Assembly (NCBI GenBank): GCA_000716465.1
Contig: JNWL01000015.1
Span: 62,001-126,000 of the forward strand
From: Streptomyces bikiniensis
GTDB lineage: Bacteria; Actinomycetota; Actinomycetes; Streptomycetales; Streptomycetaceae
Direction of reading: 5' to 3'
DNA length: 64,000 nucleotides
The first letter of the stretch is position 1; each line of letters starts with the position of its first letter. The notes beneath the pieces are model-generated. The model saw nothing but the letters and a program-made list of their open reading frames with translations. It was not told the DNA's origin and searched no databases. A program made the position numbers and the translations under genes. Positions 7,986 through 16,740 of the stretch are shown here, in pieces.

Positions 7986-10318
7986 GCAGCGACGCGACCA
8001 CCGCCGTTCCCACGGCCACGGTCACGGACGTCCCCGGACCCCTCGGTCCCTTCGGGCAGGAGCCGGCCCCCCACGGCCTCGGCACCTCCCTCCCGCAGGC
8101 CGACTCCCGGGCGAAGGCGGAGGGCACCTTCCCGTACGCCTCCGACCTGTGGGCCGAGGGCCTGCTGTGGGCCGCGATCCTGCGCTCCCCGCACCCGCAC
8201 GCCCGGATCGTCTCGGTCGACACCTCCGCCGCCGTCGCCATGCCGGGCGTACGGGCCGTGGTGACGGCCGCCGACGTGCCGGGCGCGGCCACCTACGGGC
8301 GCCGGGTCGCGGACCGGCCCGTCTTCGCCTCCGACCTGGTCCGGCACCACGGCGAGGCCCTGGCGGCCGTCGCCGCCGACCACCCCGACACGGCCCGGCT
8401 CGCCGCCGCCGCCATCGCCGTCGAGTACGAGGTCCTCGAACCGGTCACCGACCCGGAGAAGGCGTTCGCGGCCGAGCCGCTGCACCCCGACGGGAACCTG
8501 ATCCGGCACATCCCGCTCCGCTTCGGCGACCCGGAGGCGACCGGCGAGGTCGTCGTCGAGGGCCTGTACCGGATCGGGCGCCAGGACCCGGCGCCGATCG
8601 GCGCCGAGGCCGGTCTCGCCGTCCCGCGCCCCGACGGCGGCGTCGAGCTCTACACGGCCTCCACCGACCCGCACACCGACCGCGACCTGGCCGCCGCCTG
8701 CTTCGGCCTCCTGCCCGAGCAGGTCAAACTGGTCGTCACCGGCGTCCCGGGCGCCACCGGCGACCGCGAGGACCCGGGCTTCCAGATCCCGCTGGGCCTG
8801 CTCGCGCTGCGCACCGGCTGCCCGGTCAAACTCACCGCCACGCGCGAGGAGTCCTTCCTCGGCCACGCCCACCGCCACCCCACCCTGCTGCGCTACCGCC
8901 ACCACGCGGACGCGGAGGGGCGGCTGGTGAAGGTGGAGGCGCAGATCCTGCTCGACGGCGGCGCGTACGCCGACTCCTCGTCCGAGTCCCTGGCGGCGGC
9001 CGTGGCCTTCGCCTGCGGCCCGTACGTCGTCCCGCACGCCTTCGTCGAGGGCTGGGCCGTCCGCACGAACAACCCGCCGTCCGGCCACGTGCGGGGCGAG
9101 GGCGCCATGCAGGTGTGCGCCGCGTACGAGGCGCAGATGGACAAGCTCGCGGCCAGACTGGGCGTGGACCCGGCCGAGCTGCGCATGCGGAACGTCATGG
9201 CGACCGGCGACCTCCTGCCCACCGGCCAGACGGTCACCTGCCCGGCCCCGGTCGCGGAACTCCTCTCCGCCGTACGGGACTTCCCGCTGCCGCCGCTGCC
9301 CAAGGACACCCCCGAGGGCGAGTGGCTGCTGCCCGGCGGCCCCGAGGGCGCGGGCGAACCCGGCGCGGTGCGGCGGGGCGTGGGCTACGCGCTCGGCATG
9401 GTCCACATGCTCGGCGCGGAGGGCACCGACGAGGTCTCGACGGCGACCGTACGGGTCGCGGACGGGGCGGCCACGGTCATCTGCTCGGCCGTGGACACCG
9501 GTTCGGGCTTCGCCACGCTCGCCCGCCAGATCGTGCAGGAGACCCTGGGCATCGACGAGGTCCACGTCGCGCCCGTCGACACCGACCAGCCGCCCGCCGG
9601 ACCGGCCGCCCACGGCCGGCACACCTGGGTCTCGGGCGGGGCCGTCGAGCGGGCCGCGAAGATGGTCCGCACCCAGCTCCTCCAGCCCCTCGCCCACAAG
9701 TTCGGCATGTCCACCGAACTGCTCCAGATCACCGACGGCAAGATCACCTCGTACGACGGCGTCCTGTCCACGACGGTCACCGAGGCGATGGACGGCAAGG
9801 AGCTGTGGGCCACCGCCCAGTGCCGCCCCCACCCCACCGAACCCCTGGACGACGCGGGCCAGGGCGACGCCTTCGTGGGCCTCGCGTTCTGCGCGATCCG
9901 CGCGGTCGTGGACGTGGACGTCGAACTCGGCGCCGTACGGGTCGTGGAGATGGCCGTCGCCCAGGACGTCGGCCGGATCCTCAACCCGGCCCAGCTCGCC
10001 ACCCGCATCGAGGCGGGCGTCACGCAGGGCGTCGGCGCGGCCCTCACCGAGAACCTGCGCACCGCCCGCGGCCTGGTCCGCCACCCGGACTTCACCGGCT
10101 ACGCCCTCCCGACCTCCCTGGACGCCCCGGACGTCCGGATCGTGAAGCTGGTCGAGGAGCGCGACGTGGTGGCCCCCTTCGGCGCCAAGCCCGCGAGCGC
10201 CGTCCCCGTCGTCACCTCGCCCGCCGCGGTCGCGGCGGCGGTCCGCGCGGCCACCGGCCGCCCGGTCAACCGCCTCCCGATCCGCCCCCAGGCGGCGGTG
10301 GCGGCGCCCAACGCGTAG
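7982..10318 (+). CDS. Molybdenum hydroxylase molybdopterin-binding subunit
   Basis: Large subunit of 778 residues in the xanthine dehydrogenase/CoxL superfamily. It opens with the a/b hammerhead domain (AKAEGTFPYASDLWAEGLLW) and continues with the Mo-cofactor domains, including the GHVRGEGAMQV segment near residue 370 that replaces the usual FRGFG loop. The GTG start overlaps the previous stop. An unusual feature lies near the C-terminus. Where active hydroxylases have FGAKGVGE, with the catalytic Glu, this protein reads FGAKPASAV from F733, so Ala740 occupies the Glu position. The enzyme may therefore have altered chemistry or be inactive. It is clearly co-transcribed with the FAD and Fe-S subunits. 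Confidence 0.83.
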   Translation: MSSDATTAVPTATVTDVPGPLGPFGQEPAPHGLGTSLPQADSRAKAEGTFPYASDLWAEGLLWAAILRSPHPHARIVSVDTSAAVAMPGVRAVVTAADVPGAATYGRRVADRPVFASDLVRHHGEALAAVAADHPDTARLAAAAIAVEYEVLEPVTDPEKAFAAEPLHPDGNLIRHIPLRFGDPEATGEVVVEGLYRIGRQDPAPIGAEAGLAVPRPDGGVELYTASTDPHTDRDLAAACFGLLPEQVKLVVTGVPGATGDREDPGFQIPLGLLALRTGCPVKLTATREESFLGHAHRHPTLLRYRHHADAEGRLVKVEAQILLDGGAYADSSSESLAAAVAFACGPYVVPHAFVEGWAVRTNNPPSGHVRGEGAMQVCAAYEAQMDKLAARLGVDPAELRMRNVMATGDLLPTGQTVTCPAPVAELLSAVRDFPLPPLPKDTPEGEWLLPGGPEGAGEPGAVRRGVGYALGMVHMLGAEGTDEVSTATVRVADGAATVICSAVDTGSGFATLARQIVQETLGIDEVHVAPVDTDQPPAGPAAHGRHTWVSGGAVERAAKMVRTQLLQPLAHKFGMSTELLQITDGKITSYDGVLSTTVTEAMDGKELWATAQCRPHPTEPLDDAGQGDAFVGLAFCAIRAVVDVDVELGAVRVVEMAVAQDVGRILNPAQLATRIEAGVTQGVGAALTENLRTARGLVRHPDFTGYALPTSLDAPDVRIVKLVEERDVVAPFGAKPASAVPVVTSPAAVAAAVRAATGRPVNRLPIRPQAAVAAPNA

Positions 10319-10330
10319 GACCCGCCCGGA

Positions 10331-10362
10331 CCTCCTCCGTACCGGCACCGGCACGGAGGAGG
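10331..10362. terminator. Hairpin between convergent genes
   Basis: A 10-bp perfect stem (CCTCCTCCGT with ACGGAGGAGG) and a 12-base loop lie between the Mo-subunit stop codon and the convergent kinase stop codon. It can serve both directions. Confidence 0.75.
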
Positions 10363-10367
10363 CCCGC

Positions 10368-12464
10368 TCACTCCCCGTACACCGGCATCGCCGCGATCCG
10401 GCCGCCCCGGACGAGGAAGACGCGGTTGCCTCCGCTCGCCATCCGGTAGGTGCCCCCGCCCGGCATGGTGACGGAGAAGAGGGGGGTGCCGGTCTCCTTG
10501 TAGACGGCCCTGAGGTAGCTGCTGTCGGGGGCGTGGAGCCAGACCGTCGCGCCCTCCACGGCCGGGGGAGCGAGCGTGCCGGGGCCCTTGCCCTCCAGGT
10601 CCACCTGCCACGTCTTGTCGTCGCCGAGGTAGGCCGACGAGCTGTTGTAGCGGTGGGCGCGGGCGGCGTTGACCGCGAAGACGGTGAAGCCGTCCGCGAC
10701 GGGGGAGCCCCAGCCGACCCCCTTGTCCGCGGCCTCCTCCTTCCAGAGGAGGTCGCCTCGGTCGACGCGGCGGGCGATCAGCGTGGGGCCGCCGAGGTAG
10801 ACGATGTTGCCGCTGAGGGACGGGAACTGCCCGCCGGTGCCGTGACCCGTGAACTCCCAGGCCTTCTCGCCCGTCTCGGTGTCGAGGGCCGTGACCCTGC
10901 CGTCCCTGCCGTGGACCACGAGCCGCCCCTCGCCCACGAGGGCCCGCGCGGGGCCGTTCGGGGAGCGGGGCGAGGCCATGGGGCGGGTCCAGGCGGTGGC
11001 GGGGGTCCAGGCGTCGACGGCCCGCACCTCGTTCTCCTTCGTCACCAGGTAGACGCGGGTGCCGTCCGACGCGAGAACGGCGGCCGCGTCGGACCCGCTC
11101 CGCCAGACGGACCGGCCGGTGGAGGCGACGAACGCGCACAGGGCGCCGCTCCCGTCCACGCCGACGACCATCCGGTCCGCGACGGAGACGAAACCGGCGC
11201 CCGCGTCGACCTCCTCCGCCCGCCACCGCTCCGTCCCGTCCGTGACGGACAGGGCGAGCAGGCCGCCGCCCTTCGCCCGTACGACCACCACGTCCCGTAC
11301 CGGCAGGGGCGGTTCGTCCCCGGGCGCCGGCCCGTCGACCGGGCCCCACAGGGGGTCGGGGGCCTCGCCCGGCCCGAGGTCGACGGCCGAGACGAAGGCG
11401 GCCTCGGGGGTCGCCGCGGCCGGGGGCACGTCCGCGGTCGACACCTCCCCGCCCCGGTTCAGCCACCAGGCGCCCGCCCCGCCGCCCGCGCCCAGGACCG
11501 CCACGCCCACGGCCGCGCCGGCGAGGAAGCGCCGCCGGGACGGCCCGCCGGACCCCGGTGCGGTGGCGTCGGCGGGCGCCGCCAGGCGCTTCACCTCGGC
11601 CTCGCGCCGCTTGACGTCCTCCGCGAGCGGCCCCTTGCGCCACACCCGGTCCGCGCCCTTCGGCGGCGCGAAGGCCGCGGCGATCCGCGCGGACGCCGGA
11701 CGCAGCGCCGGGTCCTTCGCCAGGCACGGGGCGATCAGCTCCCGCAGCTCCGGCGGCACCCCGCCCAGGTCCGGGGCGCCGTGCACCACCTCGTACTGGA
11801 GCGCCGCCACGTGCGCGCCGTCGAAGGCGCGCCGCCCGCTCGCCGCGTACACCAGGACCGCGCCGAGCGAGAAGACGTCGGCGGGCGGACCGACGCGCTG
11901 CCCGAGGACCTGCTCCGGGGCCCCGTACCCCGGCGTGACCGGGATCTGGCCGGTGGTGGTGAGGGTGAGGCCGTGCTCGGGGCGGGCGATGCCGAAGTCG
12001 ATGATCCGGGGGCCGGTCGCGGTGAGCACGATGTTCGCGGGCTTCAGGTCGCGGTGGACCAGCCCTGCGGCGTGGATGTCGTACAGCGCCCGGGCGAGCC
12101 GGTCGGCGAGCGCGCGGACCGCCGGCGGCTCCATCGGTCCGTACGCGCGGACGGCGTCGTCCAGGGTCGGCCCGGCGAGGAACTCGGCCGCGATCCACGG
12201 CCGCCCGCCCTCCGTGTGCGCCCCCAGGATCCGCGCCACGCCCGTGCTCGTGACCGCCCGCGCCATGTCCGCCTCGCGGACGAACCGCCGGGCGAGGTGC
12301 GGGTCGTGGGCGAGCTCGGGGTGGAGGACCTTGACGGCGGCGGGCGTCCCGGCGCCGTCCCGGCCGACGTACACCTTGCCCATGCCGCCCTCGCCGAGGA
12401 CGCCGAGGAGCCGGTACGGGCCGAGCCGGAGCGGGTCGCCGGGGGCGAGGGGCCGAGGGGTCAT
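10368..12464 (-). CDS. Membrane Ser/Thr protein kinase with PQQ-like propeller domain
   Basis: Hanks-type kinase of 698 residues. The kinase domain spans about 15-270, with the glycine loop GEGGMGKVY, Lys45 in AAVKVL, HRDLKPAN at 137-144, DFG at 156-158 and APEQ at 182. A charged linker leads to SRRRFLAG at 309-316 and one hydrophobic helix (about 314-335). The C-terminal 350 residues hold repeats of the PQQ/beta-propeller type (LSVTDGTERW, FVASTGRSVW, LDTETGEKAWEF). Catalytic residues are intact, so it should be active. Layout suggests a cytoplasmic kinase and an outside sensor. It is the third gene of a minus-strand unit behind a pseudokinase and a sister kinase. AfsK has a similar kinase-propeller plan but I see no reason to call it AfsK. 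Confidence 0.88.
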   Translation of the reverse strand: MTPRPLAPGDPLRLGPYRLLGVLGEGGMGKVYVGRDGAGTPAAVKVLHPELAHDPHLARRFVREADMARAVTSTGVARILGAHTEGGRPWIAAEFLAGPTLDDAVRAYGPMEPPAVRALADRLARALYDIHAAGLVHRDLKPANIVLTATGPRIIDFGIARPEHGLTLTTTGQIPVTPGYGAPEQVLGQRVGPPADVFSLGAVLVYAASGRRAFDGAHVAALQYEVVHGAPDLGGVPPELRELIAPCLAKDPALRPASARIAAAFAPPKGADRVWRKGPLAEDVKRREAEVKRLAAPADATAPGSGGPSRRRFLAGAAVGVAVLGAGGGAGAWWLNRGGEVSTADVPPAAATPEAAFVSAVDLGPGEAPDPLWGPVDGPAPGDEPPLPVRDVVVVRAKGGGLLALSVTDGTERWRAEEVDAGAGFVSVADRMVVGVDGSGALCAFVASTGRSVWRSGSDAAAVLASDGTRVYLVTKENEVRAVDAWTPATAWTRPMASPRSPNGPARALVGEGRLVVHGRDGRVTALDTETGEKAWEFTGHGTGGQFPSLSGNIVYLGGPTLIARRVDRGDLLWKEEAADKGVGWGSPVADGFTVFAVNAARAHRYNSSSAYLGDDKTWQVDLEGKGPGTLAPPAVEGATVWLHAPDSSYLRAVYKETGTPLFSVTMPGGGTYRMASGGNRVFLVRGGRIAAMPVYGE

Positions 12465-12534
12465 GGGGATGCTTCCGGGTAGGGGATCTTTTTCGGGGAG
12501 GGGGCGGACGGGTCCGGGTCCGGGTCCGGGTGCG

Positions 12535-14736
12535 TCAGGCGAACGGGAGGGAGACCACGGTCGTCCCTCCCGCCCCGAAGAGCCGGGTCCTCCCCTTGTC
12601 GGTCACGAAGCGGCTCGCCTCCGTCCGGAACACCCAGTCCGAGCGGTAGCCGTCCAGGGCGACCGCGTTCAGACCGCCCCGCACGGGCGTGTACACGTAC
12701 TTCTCGCCGACCACGGGCGTGGCGAAGAAGTACGGGGCCAGGGGGCGCCCGGACGGCGCCTCCGCCCGGTGCCTGCGGCCGTTGTCGGCCCCGACGGACA
12801 CCAGGCCGGGGGTCTCCCTCTTCTCCTGCGCGTGGACGAGGCCGTTCGCGACGGCCGGCACCCCGTACGAGGTGGTGGCGGAGCCGGAGCCGTAATCCCA
12901 GGCGACGGAGCCGTCCGTGAGGCGCAGGGCCCGCAGCCGGTCGCCGCCCAGGTAGACGTGCCGCTCGTCGGTCACCAACTGGCCGGGGATGTACGAGGCG
13001 GAGTCCTTCAGGGGCAGCCGCCGCCGCCACAGCTGCCGGCCGGTGCGCAGGTCGCGCGCCTGGACCAGGAAGGAGTCCCCGTCGTCGCTGTTCTTGCCGA
13101 GGACCAGCCGGTCGCCGACGATCCGGGAGAGCCAGGGCCGGACGTTGCCCCAGGCGTACGGCTGCCGCCACAGCTCCCGGCCCGCGCGCACGTCGACGGC
13201 GATCAGGTGCCAGCCGGTGTCGTCCCGGTCCCCGGAGACGTCCCAGTCGCCCCGCCGGGAGGACGCGAAGAGCACGCCGTCGGAGGCGGCGAGGAGTTCC
13301 GTCCCCTTGTAGGAGCCCTCGAAGCCCTTCAGGTCGACCGTCCGGGCCGTCTCCGCGCCGGTGCGGGCCGCGCGCGTACGGAGGTGGAGGACGCCGGGAC
13401 CCTCGAACTCGCCGCTCGACAGGTAGAAGACCGTGCCGTCGGTGGTGATCTGGGAGGGCTCCATCACCGCGCTCTCGGACCAGAGCACGGTGCCGTCGCG
13501 CATGTCGAGCGCCCGGAACTCCGTGGTCTCGGCGAAGCCGACGACGCCGTCCGCGACCAGCGGGGTGATCCGCTGCTCGCGGTCGAACGCCCTCCCCTGC
13601 CACAGCGGCGCGGGCGCCCCGTCCGCGGCCGTCGGGGCGGGGACGGCGGTGGGCCCGCCGGAGCCGCCCCCGGTGCCGGTCCCGGCGCCGCCGTCCCGCG
13701 TGCTCCGCCACGCCCAGAGGCCGCCGCCCGCGCCCGCCGCCCCGAGCAGGACGGCGCCGCCCGCCGAGAGGAGCCGGCGGCGGGAGAGCGGGGTCGCGGC
13801 GGCGGGCACGGTCTGCGCCGCGGCGGCCCCCTCCGGGGCCGGGAGCCGGTGCGGGGCGTGCAGCCACACGTCGGTCGCCCGGCGCCCGATGTCGGCGAGC
13901 ACCAGCGGGGGCAGGTGGTCCGCGAACTGCCCGTGCCCGTCGTGCAGGCGCTCCACGAGGACGGCGGGGGCGGGCCGGGCCGCCGGGTCCTTGGCGAGGC
14001 ACGCCGCCAGGAGCGGCAGCAGCGCCTCCGGCACGCCGGTGAGGTCGGGCTCGGCGTACCGCACGCGGTACAGCAGGTCGGCGGGGGAGCCCGTGCCGAA
14101 GGGGCCGCGGCCGGTGGCCGCGAAGACGAGGACGCCGGCGAGCGCGAACACGTCGCCCGCCGGGGTGTGCTCCTGCCCGCTCGCCTGCTCCGGGGACATG
14201 AACGCCGGGGTGCCGGCCGCCGCCCCCGTGCGCGTGAGGCGGTCGTCGCCGGCCGCGCGGGCGATGCCGAAGTCGATGACCTTCGGGCCGTGGGCGGTGA
14301 CGAGGACGTTCGAGGGCTTCAGGTCGCGGTGGACCACGTCCGAGGAGTGCAGCTGGGCGAGGGACCCGGCGAGCGCGGCGCCCAGGGCGCGGACGGTCGG
14401 CTCGGGCAGCGGGCCGCCGAGCGCGACGGCGTCGTCCAGGGGCGGCCCGAGGACGTACTCGGTGGCCAGCCAGGGGGTTTCGGCCAGCGGGTCGGCGTCC
14501 ACGACGGCCGCGCCGTGGCGCGCGCCGATGATCCGCGCGGCGTCCGTCTCCAGCCGGAACCGGCTGCGGAAGACGGGATCGGCCGCGAGCCGGGCGTGCA
14601 CGGTCTTGAGGGCCACGGTCCGGCCGCCCGGGGTGCGCGCCAGGTAGACCGTTCCCATGCCGCCGGAGCCGAGGCGGGCGAGGAGACGGTACGCGGCGAC
14701 GGCGGCCGGGTCGTCGTGGGTCAGGGGCGACAGCAT
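12535..14736 (-). CDS. Membrane Ser/Thr protein kinase with PQQ-like propeller domain
   Basis: Sister of the next downstream kinase, 733 residues. Kinase signatures are GSGGMGTVY, Lys44 in VALKTV, HRDLKPSN at 136-143, DFG at 155-157 and SPEQ at 181. SRRRLLS at 318-324 precedes a Gly/Ala/Leu helix to about 344. After a Gly/Thr/Pro linker follow propeller-type repeats (LDMRDGTVLW, VDVRAGRELW, RDLRTGRQLW, LRLTDGSVAW). All catalytic residues are present. It starts 21 bases after the upstream pseudokinase. The two kinases probably arose by duplication and share architecture but differ widely in sequence. Ligand of the propeller is unknown. Confidence 0.88.
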   Translation of the reverse strand: MLSPLTHDDPAAVAAYRLLARLGSGGMGTVYLARTPGGRTVALKTVHARLAADPVFRSRFRLETDAARIIGARHGAAVVDADPLAETPWLATEYVLGPPLDDAVALGGPLPEPTVRALGAALAGSLAQLHSSDVVHRDLKPSNVLVTAHGPKVIDFGIARAAGDDRLTRTGAAAGTPAFMSPEQASGQEHTPAGDVFALAGVLVFAATGRGPFGTGSPADLLYRVRYAEPDLTGVPEALLPLLAACLAKDPAARPAPAVLVERLHDGHGQFADHLPPLVLADIGRRATDVWLHAPHRLPAPEGAAAAQTVPAAATPLSRRRLLSAGGAVLLGAAGAGGGLWAWRSTRDGGAGTGTGGGSGGPTAVPAPTAADGAPAPLWQGRAFDREQRITPLVADGVVGFAETTEFRALDMRDGTVLWSESAVMEPSQITTDGTVFYLSSGEFEGPGVLHLRTRAARTGAETARTVDLKGFEGSYKGTELLAASDGVLFASSRRGDWDVSGDRDDTGWHLIAVDVRAGRELWRQPYAWGNVRPWLSRIVGDRLVLGKNSDDGDSFLVQARDLRTGRQLWRRRLPLKDSASYIPGQLVTDERHVYLGGDRLRALRLTDGSVAWDYGSGSATTSYGVPAVANGLVHAQEKRETPGLVSVGADNGRRHRAEAPSGRPLAPYFFATPVVGEKYVYTPVRGGLNAVALDGYRSDWVFRTEASRFVTDKGRTRLFGAGGTTVVSLPFA

Positions 14737-14757
14737 GAGGTCGGGTCCGTGCGATCT

Positions 14758-15669
14758 TCAGGCGTGTACGGGGACGGTGGCGGCCTGCCCGGGGAGCGGC
14801 GGCAGTTCGGCGGCGAGGAGTTCGGCGGACTGGCGGGCGAGCGCGGCGACCACCCGGCCGGGCAGCCATCCGGGCGCGAGCGGGGAGGTGCCGGGCACGG
14901 GCGGGGCGAACGCGGCCGCCAGGGCGGCGGCGGTGGGCCGCTCCGCGGGGTCGCGGGCCAGACAGGCGGCGACCACCGGCCGCAGCCCGGGCGGGAGTTC
15001 GTCACGTTCGGGCACGGTGTGCCCGGTGGCGGCGTACGCGAGGACGGCACCGAGCGCGAACACGTCCCCCGGCGGGCGCGGCCGCCCTCCGGCCGCCTGC
15101 TCGGGGGCGAGGGCGCCGGGGTCGATTCCGGGGCGTCCGGCGCGCGGCTCGCCGTCGGGCCCGGCGGCCCGTACCGCCCCGAAACAGCCGAGGAGCGGCC
15201 CGCCGGCGGCGATCAGCACGGCGGCGGGGGAGACCCCGGCGTGCGCGAGGCCCCCCGCGTGCACGCCGGCGAGCGTCTCGGCGAGCACGCACCCGAGCCC
15301 CCGCACGACGCCCTCGGGCAGCGGCCCGCCGTGGACGGAGAGGGCGACGGGGAGGGGGAGGACGGGGAGGTAGGGGGTGGCGTACCAGGCGAGGGTGGGC
15401 CCGGCTCCGGCTCTGGGCAAGGGCCCCGACACCTCCGCCACCGGAGCGATCCACGGCCCCGCCACATGGCGCCCCGCCTCCGCCTCCGCCGCGAAGCGGG
15501 CCGGGTCGGCGCCCGGCAGCGGGGTGCTCAGCAGGACCGTGCGCCCGTCCCGGCCGCGGGCCACGAAGCGGCGGCAGGGGGCGGTGGAGCCGGGCGGATC
15601 GAGGCGGGTGATCAGCCGGTACGGCCCGATCTCCCGCGCGGACTCCCGCTGCGTGCGCGCCTGCTCCAC
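14758..15669 (-). CDS. Protein kinase-like protein lacking catalytic residues (pseudokinase)
   Basis: A 303-residue protein that aligns by eye with the kinase domains of its two neighbours but has lost the active site. Ser48 stands where the ATP-binding Lys should be (VLLSTPL). HAGVSPAAV at 143-151 replaces HRDLKPxNV, and CFG at 162-164 replaces DFG. The late-lobe motifs APEQ and GDVFALGAVLAYAATG are kept. No membrane helix or propeller is present. I chose GTG 15669 because GGGGGAG lies eight bases upstream; a longer form from GTG 15750 lacks a ribosome site. As first gene of the kinase operon it may regulate or scaffold the two active kinases; this is inference. Confidence 0.75.
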   Translation of the reverse strand: MEQARTQRESAREIGPYRLITRLDPPGSTAPCRRFVARGRDGRTVLLSTPLPGADPARFAAEAEAGRHVAGPWIAPVAEVSGPLPRAGAGPTLAWYATPYLPVLPLPVALSVHGGPLPEGVVRGLGCVLAETLAGVHAGGLAHAGVSPAAVLIAAGGPLLGCFGAVRAAGPDGEPRAGRPGIDPGALAPEQAAGGRPRPPGDVFALGAVLAYAATGHTVPERDELPPGLRPVVAACLARDPAERPTAAALAAAFAPPVPGTSPLAPGWLPGRVVAALARQSAELLAAELPPLPGQAATVPVHA

Positions 15670-15794
15670 CGGCTCGTCTCCCCCGTCGCTCCGACGCCCC
15701 GGGGCCACCGGGGCGGGAACGAGCCTACCGAGAAGGCCGACTCCGGCCACGGGAGGGTTGTCATGGAGCGGCGGTCAGAGCCGAAGAGACGCGG

Positions 15795-16025
15795 TCACGG
15801 TGTCCACTTCTCCAGCAGGCCGCCCGAGCAGGCCGGGCAGGGGATCTTGAGCGCGCGCCCGCATGTTCCACACCCGGCGAAGCCGCCGCAGTCCGGGCAC
15901 CAGACGGAGCGCTTGCCGCAGCAGTAGCCGCACAGGTCCCCGAACGACCAGATGGACCAGGGCTTCTCACCACCCGTACGACCGGCCCGGGGGACCCGGT
16001 GCTTCCGTTCAGGCGGGGCCGTCAT
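15795..16025 (-). CDS. Small cysteine-rich protein (zinc-ribbon like)
   Basis: A 76-residue protein of unknown function. The C-terminal half has many cysteines in pairs (LCGYCCGK, WCPDCGG, GCGTCGR, PCPACSGG), a spacing like the DnaJ zinc finger. Its ATG overlaps the stop codon of the preceding gene (ATGA), so it is translationally coupled. It ends the three-gene minus-strand set that starts at 16659. It is probably a metal-binding accessory protein; no homologue is recognised. Confidence 0.65.
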   Translation of the reverse strand: MTAPPERKHRVPRAGRTGGEKPWSIWSFGDLCGYCCGKRSVWCPDCGGFAGCGTCGRALKIPCPACSGGLLEKWTP

Positions 16026-16333
16026 ACGGCTTCGTCCTCGGCGCCGCCGGCCTTGGCCGTGATCTCGGGCTCGAAGACCCGGCGCAGAACCAGGCTGATC
16101 GCGCACTCGGCCTCGTGGTTGCACTCCCAGCAGTCGGCCGCGTGGAAGAGCCAGAGGATGCGGGCGCCGAGCGCGCTCATGTACCGGGGCGCGCACGTGA
16201 GGCACGCGTACAGGCTCCAGCCGATCCCGTCCCGGGGCTCGATGCGCCGGATGACGATCGGCTGGTCGGTGATCTGCCCGCAGTCCGAGCACATCCGAAC
16301 CGGCTTCTGACGACGCCGAGGGCTTCTGCTCAT
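16022..16333 (-). CDS. Small protein with CxxC motifs
   Basis: A 103-residue protein, not recognised. It has a basic start (MSRSPRRRQKPVRM) and three Cys pairs (CSDC, CLTC, CWEC) that suggest zinc binding. Its start overlaps the stop of the 109-residue gene (ATGA), and its own stop overlaps the next start. The set resembles the small hypothetical genes found near GntR regulators in Streptomyces integrative elements, but that link is only contextual. Confidence 0.65.
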   Translation of the reverse strand: MSRSPRRRQKPVRMCSDCGQITDQPIVIRRIEPRDGIGWSLYACLTCAPRYMSALGARILWLFHAADCWECNHEAECAISLVLRRVFEPEITAKAGGAEDEAV

Positions 16334-16659
16334 GCCCAGGCTCCCTGGAAGTCGATGCCGACCGTGGCGAGGAACAGGGCGGTGCGCCGGTCACGCTGAC
16401 GCCGGCGCTCCTGGTCCTCCTCGAACCGGACGTAGTACGGACGAACCAGCGCCACGTCTTCACCACGCAGGTACCGGGGCTCACGGGGGGAGCGGAGGGC
16501 GGGGAGCCCCACAGGGACGGGCTTGCGCGTGATGAGAAGCCGCCGCGTCGGGGAAGCCGCGGGAGGGATAGGGCCATTCGCCGGCCTGTCGGCGCAGGCC
16601 CGGCGCGTGCCCGTGGAGGGCATGAGCCAGGCCAGGAAGAGGGCAAGTACGCTACGCAC
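16330..16659 (-). CDS. Hypothetical protein with N-terminal hydrophobic segment
   Basis: A 109-residue protein. I set the start at GTG 16659 because AAGGAG lies eight bases upstream; an ATG further out would run into the regulator's promoter region. The start VRSVLALFLAWLMPSTG is hydrophobic and could be a signal or anchor. The C-terminal third is charged (FEEDQERRRQRDRRT). It is the first gene of a coupled trio and is divergent from the small GntR gene, with palindromic repeats between them. Confidence 0.6.
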   Translation of the reverse strand: MRSVLALFLAWLMPSTGTRRACADRPANGPIPPAASPTRRLLITRKPVPVGLPALRSPREPRYLRGEDVALVRPYYVRFEEDQERRRQRDRRTALFLATVGIDFQGAWA

Positions 16660-16740
16660 GTCGGTCACTCCTTGGGTGATCGGCCACGCCCCCGGACCGG
16701 TCGCACGGTCGCGGGGGTCTTCTGTTGTCACTCCCCAGAG

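Noticed and set aside
15670..15750. Longer start for the pseudokinase at GTG 15750
   Set aside because: No ribosome site precedes it, whereas GGGGGAG is well placed before GTG 15669; the added residues are not kinase-like.
11059..15927. A very long plus-strand open frame across the kinase genes
   Set aside because: It is antisense to three genes with clear kinase motifs; its translation is Arg/Pro/Ala-rich without domains, as expected for a stop-poor frame in very GC-rich DNA.
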